Source: Candidatus Omnitrophota bacterium (GTDB lineage: Bacteria; Omnitrophota; Koll11; Gygaellales; JAQTUY01). Taken from it: DNA of 10,404 nt. The notes under the pieces were generated by a model that was given only the letters and a program-made list of their open reading frames with translations, had not been told where the DNA came from and made no database searches. This document shows positions 1-6,495 of this stretch, in pieces (position 1 is the first letter of the stretch; each line of letters starts with the position of its first letter). The stretch is taken from contig JAQTUY010000047.1 in the NCBI GenBank assembly GCA_028707105.1, forward strand, positions 1 through 10,404. Reading direction: 5' to 3'. The position numbers were made by a program, and so were the translations under genes.

Positions 1-1703
1 AAGAATGGATTACCTTTGGTTCGTTCTATTAGTTCCTGAGCTAAAGGCAAGACCGCCTCTTCCTTCTCCATAATGATCTGGGAGATCATCATGGAGGTCT
101 CAGTTAAAGAGAAGAATTTTACCGGAAGCTCGGAAAGAGGAGTTTGCTGTTCTTTGAGTTTCTTGATAAGTAGAGCGAGCGAATGAGTTTCAGGTACTTC
201 GGTATCACGATAACTGACAATAAGCAAGGTTGAAGTATTGTATAGTTTCTCAGCCAGGCGCTTAAGAATTTCCAGTGAACCGTCATCTGCCCACTGGAGA
301 TCATCCAGGAACATAAGCAGCGGCGAGTCAAGGCTTGAGAGTGAAGTTAAAAAGTTGGTAACAGTAATAAGGAAGCGGATCTTCTCTTTTTCAGGCTCTA
401 ACTCTATAAGCTTAGGCGGGGTGCCGATGAGGTCGGTTAAAGAGGGTGAGATTTTAGCCACCTCTCCTCCCAGTTCACCGAGGGTATCTTTGATGCGTTT
501 GATGTGGACTTCTTGTTCTTTTTGTGAGAGGCGTTTGATTTTTTCGATGTAGGCATCAATAGCTTCAGCGAATACTTTGTAAGGAGTCCTGAATTCATAC
601 TGGTAGCATTTGCCGCCGCAGAAGAGGCCGGAGAGTGAGTGGATGGAACCGCGGAGTTCATCTACCAGTCTTGACTTACCAATACCCGGCTCACCAAAAA
701 CAAAAACAAGTGAACCCTGGCCTTGTTTGGTTTTGTTCAAAAGTTCGTTTAGTTGATCCAGTTCATTATCTCTACCGATAAGTTTGGTTGAAAAGGATAT
801 CTGAGCCAACCTATCTGAACGGGCTATTTCGAAATCGATTAAGGCCTTGCCTTCTTTTCTCTGTTTCTGGTATTCTCTTAAATCTACGATCAGTCCTTTA
901 AGACCTTGGTATCTTTCAGTAGGTTCCTTGGCAATAAGACGCAGGATAATATTATCTAAGACTGGGGGTATCTGGTTGTTGAGCTTAGAGGGCGGCGCAG
1001 GTTTGATAGCAATATGCTGATGTATAAGGCCCGAGATATCTTCGGCAATATACGGCAGCCTGCCGGTGAGGAGTTGATAGAAAAGTATGCCAAGAGAATA
1101 AATATCCGACCTTGCGTCTATGGGTTTTCTTAAGATGCCGCTTGATTCGGGAGACAGATATCCAAAGGTTGAGATAATATCTTCTTTTTCGGTGATCTTG
1201 CTTATATCCTTAAGAATGGAAAAGCCGAAATTGAAGAGTTTGGCGCTTCGAGGCTCACTTGAGTTGATCAGGATATTAGCCGGTTGAATAGCCTGGTGAA
1301 GGAGATTCTGTTCATGGGCTATGGATAAAGCTGATGAGACCTGAAGGATCAAGTCTACTGCCTTGTCTATATCCAAGGGCTGATTTAGGTTCTGGGGCGC
1401 TTTTAGATAACCTGAGAGCGGTTGGGCATCAAAGTGTTCATAGACTAAACAGGTTTGATTATCGGATTCGGATACTGAAAGGACTTTAAGCAGGTTTGGA
1501 TGGTTAAGCTTAGATACTTGTTCAGCAGACCTCTTAAAACGGAGAAGCACTTCTAGCGGCCTGGAGAGGGATTTTTCAGATAAGAGGCTGACGAGAACGG
1601 GTTTGTTATCGTGGAGGTCCTGGGCTTTATAAAGTACGCCCAGATAATCAGATACGAGCTCTTCGCTTAGCTTATAGCGATTGGCTATGGTTTGGCCCGG
1701 CAT
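1..1703 (-). CDS. Pseudokinase-AAA ATPase fusion (PknK/STAND-like), 3' part missing
   Basis: The frame is open for 567 codons from the ATG at 1703 to the window edge, so the C-terminus is missing. Residues about 10-280 have a Ser/Thr kinase (Hanks/PknB) fold. Structural landmarks are kept: HxxxxxPAN (136-143), a SPE motif at 184-186 in place of APE, and SDIYSLG (199-205). All three catalytic residues are replaced: Ser39 stands at the VAIK lysine, HQA at 136-138 replaces HRD, and NFG at 158-160 replaces DFG. The glycine loop is also degenerate. From about 308 an AAA_16-type ATPase begins with a LIGRDNEL entry motif, Walker A GEPGIGKS (337-344) and Walker B LLMFLDD (462-468) followed by WAD. 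Such fusions usually continue into TPR, GAF or signalling output domains, which cannot be seen here. I infer a cytoplasmic ATP-dependent signalling scaffold, not a kinase. Hand-counted lines give about 38-45% GC, lower than its neighbours. Confidence 0.9.
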   Translation of the reverse strand, partial: MPGQTIANRYKLSEELVSDYLGVLYKAQDLHDNKPVLVSLLSEKSLSRPLEVLLRFKRSAEQVSKLNHPNLLKVLSVSESDNQTCLVYEHFDAQPLSGYLKAPQNLNQPLDIDKAVDLILQVSSALSIAHEQNLLHQAIQPANILINSSEPRSAKLFNFGFSILKDISKITEKEDIISTFGYLSPESSGILRKPIDARSDIYSLGILFYQLLTGRLPYIAEDISGLIHQHIAIKPAPPSKLNNQIPPVLDNIILRLIAKEPTERYQGLKGLIVDLREYQKQRKEGKALIDFEIARSDRLAQISFSTKLIGRDNELDQLNELLNKTKQGQGSLVFVFGEPGIGKSRLVDELRGSIHSLSGLFCGGKCYQYEFRTPYKVFAEAIDAYIEKIKRLSQKEQEVHIKRIKDTLGELGGEVAKISPSLTDLIGTPPKLIELEPEKEKIRFLITVTNFLTSLSSLDSPLLMFLDDLQWADDGSLEILKRLAEKLYNTSTLLIVSYRDTEVPETHSLALLIKKLKEQQTPLSELPVKFFSLTETSMMISQIIMEKEEAVLPLAQELIERTKGNPF

Positions 1704-1710
1704 AAGCTAT

Positions 1711-1738
1711 ATTATAAACAAAATATCAGGATAGTCAC
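1711..1738 (-). promoter_or_regulatory. Predicted promoter of the pseudokinase gene, leaderless
   Basis: On the minus strand GTGACT (1738-1733, four of six matches to TTGACA) is followed by a 16-bp spacer and a perfect TATAAT (1716-1711). The ATG of the pseudokinase gene begins at 1703, only seven bases after the -10 box, so transcription should start at or within a base or two of the A of the start codon. There is no SD sequence before this ATG. The mRNA is therefore predicted to be leaderless. The site lies in the 39-base gap after the stop of the zinc-protein gene. Confidence 0.6.
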
Positions 1739-1742
1739 TATT

Positions 1743-1985
1743 TTATTCTATTGTGCTCGGCGGCTTGCATACCGGGCAAGGATGAAGTCCGGACGCTATG
1801 GCTTCTTTAAGAGAATAAAACTTGACTAAACTCCTGGGTTTTATTTTCACTACCAGCTCGCACGACGGGTAATGATACCTTCTGGCCTTTGTGCTGCCGA
1901 TAAACATAACATCTTCGCCTATGACCAACCCGCAAAACGTAAGAACAAGACAGCCCAAGAGGACACCCGCAAATAGTTTTTTCAT
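1743..1985 (-). CDS. Small secreted Ada-like zinc-binding protein
   Basis: This 80-residue protein starts with a Sec-type signal or anchor: MKK followed by a hydrophobic stretch to about residue 23, then acidic Glu-Asp. A Cys at 12 follows LLG, but the hydrophobic core before it is short, so a lipobox is doubtful. The mature part resembles the metal-binding domain of Ada (PF02805): YHYPSC at 37-42, a KFYSLKEAIASG stretch, and HPCPVC at 68-73. Likely zinc ligands are His38, Cys42, Cys70 and Cys73, with His in place of the first Ada cysteine, as in many Ada-like domains attached to secreted proteins. There is no methyltransferase or nuclease domain, so the DNA-repair role of Ada cannot be assumed. 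A good SD (GGGAGGA, about four bases from the ATG) supports the start. It follows the CHAT gene by 70 bases and precedes the pseudokinase gene. Function unknown. Confidence 0.8.
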   Translation of the reverse strand: MKKLFAGVLLGCLVLTFCGLVIGEDVMFIGSTKARRYHYPSCELVVKIKPRSLVKFYSLKEAIASGLHPCPVCKPPSTIE

Positions 1986-2019
1986 TCTTCCTCCCTCCCC
2001 TTTATTATGCAGCGCTTTT

Positions 2020-2048
2020 ATTATCTCATCCGCTTAATTAAAAAACAA
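2020..2048 (-). promoter_or_regulatory. Possible promoter of the Ada-like zinc-protein gene
   Basis: TTGTTT (2048-2043) and GATAAT (2025-2020) on the minus strand are separated by exactly 17 bases. The -10 box matches the consensus at five of six positions, the -35 at three. The start site would fall near 2013, about 28 bases before the ATG at 1985, leaving room for the SD. The -35 box overlaps the weak terminator-like hairpin of the CHAT gene, so both calls are provisional. Confidence 0.4.
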
Positions 2049-2057
2049 CGCTTTTTT
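2040..2057 (-). terminator. Weak terminator-like hairpin after the CHAT gene
   Basis: Directly at the CHAT stop codon the minus strand reads as an A-rich arm ending in GC, a GTT loop, and an arm GTTTTTT, giving a seven-pair stem (five A-T, one G-T, one C-G) that runs into a T tract. The shape fits an intrinsic terminator, but the stem is nearly all A-T and would be unstable, so read-through is likely. Confidence 0.35.
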
Positions 2058-4242
2058 AATCTAAGGCAAGGAATTCCCGGCGGACTTTTTGATAGTCAGG
2101 CGTGTCGATCTTCTGATAAATCTCAAGGGATCTGCGGAAATACTCCCTGGATCGCGCAAGCTTATCTGTTTCTTTATACAAAATAGCGAGGTCATAATAA
2201 ACCCCCGCCAGGATCAGGTCATTATTTATTTCTTCGCAAAGATCAATCGCCTGCTGAAAATAGCTCTCGGCTTCAGCAAACTTCTTCATTTCAAGGTATA
2301 ATTCACCCAGCATCTGATAATCAGAACTCAAACCAAAACGGCTGCCCAGCTTCTTATCCAGTTCAAGGCCCTGCTTATATAACTCCAGCGCTTTATTATA
2401 ATTCTTTTCATAGAGAGCGATCTCGCCCATATCAAAATAGTAATCATCCAGCTCGGGAACGGCGCCTAAGCTATCGAAGATAACCTTACTTTTATTGAAG
2501 AAATCTTTAGCAGCAGGATAATCGCCTTTTTGGGTGTAGAGATACCCTATACTGAAATAATCGCAGGCCAGATTAAAACGATGCTCAGGATCGCGCTTGC
2601 GGCTCTGGTTTATTTCGCAGCTTTTCGTCAATAGTGAAAACGCTTCCTCGTATTTCTCTTTATCGGTATACCAGACAGAGAGCCTTTCCAGCGCGTCCGC
2701 TTCATTTAAATAATCCTTTTCCCTGCGGCTTAAAATAAGGGCCTTATCGTAAAACCCCTTCGCCTTGGGATATTCGCCCCACATATGATAGACCCAGGCG
2801 ATCTTGACGTACGCCGACGCCAAGCTTCGCGTATCGCCGGTTTTCTCGCTCCTGCTGGCATAATCCATGTAGGAGCGTAACGCTGAAGCGTAATCACCCA
2901 GGCGAAAATAAATATCTCCCAGCATTTTATAGGCCGGAAGAAAAGAAGAATCCTTTTTAATGATGCTGTTCGATAAGTTAAGAGCCTCCTGATTGCCGCC
3001 TTTTAAAAAGTACTGTCCGGCGCGGGAAAACATAAAATAGCTTCCGGGCACCAAAGAAGGCAGCGATCTGCCCCAAAAAATCGCCGCGGTTAACAACATC
3101 GCGGATAAAACCGGAATTAGTATTCGTTTTTTCATAAGACGCCCAGCCAGGCCATGAGAAGGCGCGGATGCTGCCGCGCGCTTAAAAAGAGAGAATCCGG
3201 GATCGCCGTAAAAAACGTAATTTGCCCAGGCTACATTGGATAAACCATATTTTTTGATCAAGCTCAAACGCGCAAGCCTGAGAGCCTCGCCCAATGAATT
3301 CCCGGATAATATACATTTATAGAAATGCTCCGCGGCCGAGAATCCCGGATCATCCTCCAGTTCCCATAATGCGCCGATGTAATGACGTACCCCGGCAAAA
3401 AGGAAAGCCTGCGCCAGGCCGTAAACGCTCCGTCCGCTGCGAAAATCGATCAACGCCGATGAAGCTGACTGACAGGCATTGGCAAAAACAACTGCCGGAA
3501 GAGGCAGCGCCTCCCCCATCACCGCAAATTCCTTCGTGCTTAGGATCCCATCCTCCAGGACCCAGCCGCTTGACACGGGATCATATTCATCAAAACGGCA
3601 ATGCCCGGCATAATGCACGATATCATAATCGCGCAGGTTCTTCTTGATATAGATCTTATCGATATTCCGGGCCTTAAAATCCACGCTGATGGCATCCGCT
3701 CTTTTACTCAAATAATTTTTTATGGATAGGCCCTCTTCATAAGCTGATTTCAGGTCCGCGGTAGGATTACTAAGCACCAGCATCTTTAAGGGGTTGGCAA
3801 CAGCGCGGTAACGCGGCTGTATATCGGAATTGCCGGTTGAGATCAAGCGCCCAAGGTTAAATTTAAGGCAGAGGAATTCATTCCCATCATAAAGTAACTC
3901 CCAGGGTATATGCACGAGTTTCTCGTCAAAAGACAGGATCAAATTTGTAAAGGCGGACTCGGATAATTTATTTTTTACGGAGCGGGTAAGAAGATAATCG
4001 TAAAGGAGCTGGCCGGATTTCTTAAGTTCAAGGATGGAACTCTCCTCTAGCGGCCTGCCGCCTTCCGCCTTGTTTAGTACCGCGTTAATATTATCGACCA
4101 GACGGCGGATCTCCCCGAAGGATACAGTAAGCTCGCTGTAATTCTTGACCGGCGCGCTGTGCTCTTCACGCGGAAAAATACCCATCCTCAGGATATTATT
4201 GTGAACAGAAATCTCCATGATCAAGGCTGCGTCTTTTCCCAT
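2056..4242 (-). CDS. Membrane-anchored CHAT protease with C-terminal TPR array
   Basis: A 728-residue protein. Residues about 60-355 form a CHAT (caspase-like, HetF-associated) domain: HIPWELLYDG at 111-120, the His motif HYAGH with His214, and the Cys motif ANACQS with Cys257, so the catalytic His/Cys pair is intact. A single transmembrane helix lies at about 373-390, preceded by the basic stretch RLMKKR. By the positive-inside rule this puts CHAT in the cytoplasm and the rest outside. Residues about 402-711 hold seven or eight TPR units (for example starting near 436, 475, 516, 558, 598, 638 and 678). Many CHAT proteins have TPRs before the protease, so this order is reversed. The gene begins six bases after the anti-sigma stop, with a modest AGG-rich SD; a later ATG at residue 9 has no SD. 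Position and domains suggest a protease acting on the neighbouring sigma/anti-sigma pair (inference). Confidence 0.92.
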   Translation of the reverse strand: MGKDAALIMEISVHNNILRMGIFPREEHSAPVKNYSELTVSFGEIRRLVDNINAVLNKAEGGRPLEESSILELKKSGQLLYDYLLTRSVKNKLSESAFTNLILSFDEKLVHIPWELLYDGNEFLCLKFNLGRLISTGNSDIQPRYRAVANPLKMLVLSNPTADLKSAYEEGLSIKNYLSKRADAISVDFKARNIDKIYIKKNLRDYDIVHYAGHCRFDEYDPVSSGWVLEDGILSTKEFAVMGEALPLPAVVFANACQSASSALIDFRSGRSVYGLAQAFLFAGVRHYIGALWELEDDPGFSAAEHFYKCILSGNSLGEALRLARLSLIKKYGLSNVAWANYVFYGDPGFSLFKRAAASAPSHGLAGRLMKKRILIPVLSAMLLTAAIFWGRSLPSLVPGSYFMFSRAGQYFLKGGNQEALNLSNSIIKKDSSFLPAYKMLGDIYFRLGDYASALRSYMDYASRSEKTGDTRSLASAYVKIAWVYHMWGEYPKAKGFYDKALILSRREKDYLNEADALERLSVWYTDKEKYEEAFSLLTKSCEINQSRKRDPEHRFNLACDYFSIGYLYTQKGDYPAAKDFFNKSKVIFDSLGAVPELDDYYFDMGEIALYEKNYNKALELYKQGLELDKKLGSRFGLSSDYQMLGELYLEMKKFAEAESYFQQAIDLCEEINNDLILAGVYYDLAILYKETDKLARSREYFRRSLEIYQKIDTPDYQKVRREFLALD

Positions 4243-4248
4243 GCCAGC

Positions 4249-4935
4249 CTACCTGATCTCTAATTTAATCATCCCTATCCTGTTATCGCGGCGCGATATC
4301 CCCAGCGCGTATAAGCCGTAAGACAAGCCGTCGAATACCGCCGTTCCGGATTTTGCCAAATAAGATTCCAGTTCTTTGTTATCCTTAAACAGAGCAACCC
4401 TTAGGTCCGTTATCGGCCGTAGAGAAACCTTATCCGAAAGGATAACGGCTATTTTAATGCGGTTTTTATTCTTTCTGTCGATGCTCAAGGAGATCTTGAT
4501 CCCTTCGAACTCCCTGACCAGGGATATCTCTTCTTTAAATTCCCTGATGCCGCGCCCGCGCAAAACCGGAACAGGCGTAATATCGCCGGCACGGATGACG
4601 TTCCCGGTCGTTCTTAATAACTCCATGAAACTCTCTTTAAGACGCAAGGCAACGTCAAAAATCAGCCTTTCTCCGGCCAAGGCTTTAGCTTTTGTAATAA
4701 GGCGCGCCGGCACAACCTGCTCCTGAAGCCTGTCTGCCCGGCAATACAAAGCCGTAATTTCAGCGCAGCGGCGGCATAATGCGATGTGCGCCTCAACCCT
4801 TTTGGAATGCCGTTCATCCATATCATCCTGCAAAAATAAGGCCAATTCTTCCTCATCCAGGCACTTACCTAAAGTCAAAGCCTGTTTCTCCAGGAATCTA
4901 CGATAAATATTTTTTACCAGATCCTCTATTCGCAT
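4249..4935 (-). CDS. Soluble zinc-binding anti-sigma factor (zf-HC2 type)
   Basis: From the chosen start this is 228 residues. The N-terminal part has the zinc anti-sigma signature: Cys25, then EEELALFLQDDMDE, then His50-x3-Cys54-x2-Cys57 (HIALCRRC), matching the zf-HC2/ZAS pattern that clamps ECF sigma factors. No transmembrane segment is visible, unlike the RsiW/RseA-type membrane anti-sigma factors. Residues about 90-130 look like an amphipathic linker (MELLRTTG at 104-111). The C-terminal ~85 residues look beta-rich, with alternating hydrophobics and GTAVFDGLSYGLYALGI near 197-213, similar in style to carboxypeptidase-regulatory or CNA-B-like beta sandwiches; I do not recognise a named family. 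The start at 4935 is chosen because AGGAG lies five bases upstream. An ATG at 4977 would add 14 residues but lies in a hairpin loop without an SD. It sits between the sigma gene and the CHAT gene and probably holds the sigma factor inactive. Confidence 0.85.
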   Translation of the reverse strand: MRIEDLVKNIYRRFLEKQALTLGKCLDEEELALFLQDDMDERHSKRVEAHIALCRRCAEITALYCRADRLQEQVVPARLITKAKALAGERLIFDVALRLKESFMELLRTTGNVIRAGDITPVPVLRGRGIREFKEEISLVREFEGIKISLSIDRKNKNRIKIAVILSDKVSLRPITDLRVALFKDNKELESYLAKSGTAVFDGLSYGLYALGISRRDNRIGMIKLEIR

Positions 4936-4940
4936 ATCTT

Positions 4941-4945
4941 CTCCT
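4941..4945 (-). promoter_or_regulatory. SD site fixing the anti-sigma start
   Basis: AGGAG lies five bases before the ATG at 4935 and settles the start in favour of the shorter protein. It touches the 3' side of a small GC hairpin (4946-4957), so folding of the leader could influence ribosome access. Confidence 0.7.
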
Positions 4946-4990
4946 GCCCACGAGGGCGCACCGACGCAACACCTCATAAGCGTCGGGTGC
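4946..4990 (-). promoter_or_regulatory. Tandem hairpins between sigma and anti-sigma genes
   Basis: In the 78-base gap the minus strand can form a ten-pair stem with one bulged C (arms 4990-4980 and 4967-4958, 12-base loop). A four-pair GC stem with a TCGT loop (4957-4946) follows immediately. The second stem touches the SD of the anti-sigma gene. There is no T tract after either stem, so this is not a terminator. It could stabilise or process the mRNA, or set the translation ratio of sigma to anti-sigma factor. The structure is seen in the sequence; the role is inference. Confidence 0.5.
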
Positions 4991-5013
4991 CTACTACAAT
5001 AGACGTAATAAAC

Positions 5014-5625
5014 CTAATAATCTAACATGAATTTTTTACGGCGAAAACAATTCTTCAGCTTTTCCAGAATGCGGCTTTTACGCATATCCAAACTTCCCCG
5101 CGAAGCCTTAAAAAGCTTTGCCAACTCTCCCATATCCAAACCCTGGTAAATATGCATCTGGACTAAGTATTTCTCCTGAGCCGTAAGGACCTTTATACAA
5201 TCAGCCAGCTGATCGTATTTTTCCTTGATCAGGACTGTTTCATCAAGCAAGGGCTTGTTGTCGGCAAGGATACCCTTTAAGCTTAATCCTTCCTGCGCAA
5301 GATCTTCATCCAGCGAAAGCGGGATCTTGTTATTCTTCCGCAGGTAATCCAGGGTGAAATTAATGGTAATGACCCTTAAGTAGCTGGGAAACGAACAGTT
5401 ATTCCTGGCTTGGTAATTACGCAGTTTCTTAAAATTATTCTCGCATAAAGAAAGGAACAAGCCCTGATAAATATCGGCGGTACTTTCAACACCAGGCTCG
5501 CGGCCCTTAACACGCAGGATCGCGTAGATATAATTGTAAATAAGGCGGGAGTATTCATCTACGAACTCATCCCAGGCTTGTTTATCCTTGATAACGCACC
5601 TTTTAATAAGCCGCAGCTCATCCAT
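5014..5625 (-). CDS. ECF-type RNA polymerase sigma factor
   Basis: A 203-residue protein with the two-domain layout of extracytoplasmic-function sigma factors. Region 2 spans about residues 15-98: a DEFVDEYSRLIYNYIY helix, ADIYQGLFLSLCE, and the -10 recognition helix FPSYLRVITINFTLDYLRK. An acidic linker follows (about 100-130). Region 4 covers about 136-195, with a helix-turn-helix in DMGELAKLFKASRGSLDMRKSRILEKL for -35 contact. There is no region 1.1 or 3. The protein should direct core RNA polymerase to a small set of promoters. The ATG at 5625 has no SD at normal spacing; the nearest purine-rich run (GGGGAGG) is about 16 bases away and buried in the 3' arm of the preceding terminator hairpin. 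The anti-sigma gene follows after 78 bases, which supports a sigma/anti-sigma pair. Confidence 0.9.
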   Translation of the reverse strand: MDELRLIKRCVIKDKQAWDEFVDEYSRLIYNYIYAILRVKGREPGVESTADIYQGLFLSLCENNFKKLRNYQARNNCSFPSYLRVITINFTLDYLRKNNKIPLSLDEDLAQEGLSLKGILADNKPLLDETVLIKEKYDQLADCIKVLTAQEKYLVQMHIYQGLDMGELAKLFKASRGSLDMRKSRILEKLKNCFRRKKFMLDY

Positions 5626-5628
5626 GGT

Positions 5629-5669
5629 AAGAAAAAGGGCACCTCCCCTCTTTTGAAGGAAAGGTGCCC
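5629..5669 (-). terminator. Intrinsic terminator after the MscS-like gene
   Basis: The minus strand carries GGGCACCT (5669-5662) and AGGTGCCC (5644-5637), a perfect eight-pair stem with a 17-base loop that can pair partly, followed at once by TTTTTCTT. This is a strong intrinsic terminator for the gene ending at 5697. It ends four bases before the sigma-factor ATG, so it may also act as an attenuator for the sigma operon. Confidence 0.85.
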
Positions 5670-5696
5670 GTGGCTAGACTAAAAACTAAAAAGAAC

Positions 5697-6374
5697 CTAT
5701 TTCTTGGTTCTTATCTTCTCAATTGTGTCGGCAACAAACTTCCCGGCTATATCCCTGCAACCCAGGCCGAAAGCCAATGCTATGGCCAGGCCAAATGAAG
5801 CCAGGATGATATTCACGGCTAAGCCGATAACGCTCTTGCCGATATTAAGCTGCTCCAGAGCCATAGCGATAACGAATATTATCACTACCGCCTCTACCAG
5901 CTTGCCAAGGAACTTCGACTGCCCGATACCCGCGTTAGTTGACGCGGTCTGGACGATCGAAGCTAAGAATGACGCCACAAACATACCCAATATCAGGATG
6001 AAGATGGATATTATGATGTTGGGGATATAAAGGACTATGCGGTTAAGCAGGTCCGCGGCAACGGTAAGCCCTACGGCGTTAATAGCTACGACAAAGGTTA
6101 TCAATATCAATAACCAGTAGCAGATTATACCGATAAGCTCGGAAAGGGTATATTTTATGCCCCCTTTTGTCAGGAACTCACCCACCTTGATGCGATCCGC
6201 TAATTCATCAAGCTTCAAGAGCTTCAAGACGCGGATGATGATGTTCTTGAGCGAACTTGAAATGATCCACCCAACCAGGAGTATCAGCACAACCAATACG
6301 AGACTGCTGACAAAATTCCCGATCTGAGCTAACATCGTGCGAACTGGCTCCAACAGTATTGACGACCAATTCAT
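5697..6374 (-). CDS. MscS-like multi-helix membrane protein without the MscS C-domain
   Basis: A 225-residue, very hydrophobic protein with about five transmembrane helices (near 22-42, 78-100, 115-139, 157-174 and 183-203). The pattern LLVGWIISSSLKNII at 32-46, with the later repeat IPNIIISIFILILGMFVASFLASIV, is that of the conserved TM-helix repeat family (PF05552). The final helix, GLAIALAFGLGCRDIAGKF at 195-213, resembles the pore-lining TM3 of MscS. The protein ends just after it, so the cytoplasmic beta domain and cage of true MscS channels are absent; this is typical of the PF05552 family rather than a truncation. A small-conductance or accessory channel role is possible but unproven. 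The start has an excellent SD (AAGGAGGTG, six bases from the ATG) and a near-consensus promoter. The gene is monocistronic, closed by its own terminator. Confidence 0.82.
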   Translation of the reverse strand: MNWSSILLEPVRTMLAQIGNFVSSLVLVVLILLVGWIISSSLKNIIIRVLKLLKLDELADRIKVGEFLTKGGIKYTLSELIGIICYWLLILITFVVAINAVGLTVAADLLNRIVLYIPNIIISIFILILGMFVASFLASIVQTASTNAGIGQSKFLGKLVEAVVIIFVIAMALEQLNIGKSVIGLAVNIILASFGLAIALAFGLGCRDIAGKFVADTIEKIRTKK

Positions 6375-6452
6375 AACCCACCTCCTTGTGGCTTCTGCTG
6401 CCGGGGCTGTGACATAATAATACTACACCCCTTTAAGCAGCGCTTTCGTATT

Positions 6453-6480
6453 ATTATAAGGGAATAATCACTCCCGTCAA
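6453..6480 (-). promoter_or_regulatory. Near-consensus promoter of the MscS-like gene
   Basis: TTGACG (6480-6475, five of six) and a perfect TATAAT (6458-6453) on the minus strand are 16 bases apart, a clear housekeeping sigma-70/sigma-A promoter. Transcription should start near 6446, giving a leader of about 70 bases before the ATG at 6374. The leader contains a possible 14-codon reading frame from 6415 whose TGA overlaps the MscS-like ATG. Confidence 0.8.
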
Positions 6481-6495
6481 GAAAAATTAATGGGC

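Noticed and set aside
1..1703. Active Ser/Thr protein kinase
   Set aside because: The VAIK lysine, HRD aspartate and DFG aspartate are all replaced, so an active kinase is not supported.
3294..3647. Plus-strand open frame of 117 codons
   Set aside because: It lies opposite the CHAT catalytic region, is rich in Pro and Arg as antisense frames often are, and shows no family motif.
4936..4977. Longer start for the anti-sigma factor
   Set aside because: The ATG at 4977 lies in a hairpin loop without an SD and the added residues look like non-coding sequence; the ATG at 4935 has AGGAG at good spacing.
5697..6374. Truncated MscS channel pseudogene
   Set aside because: The gene has a strong promoter, an excellent SD and a terminator, and the PF05552 helix-repeat family naturally lacks the MscS C-domain.
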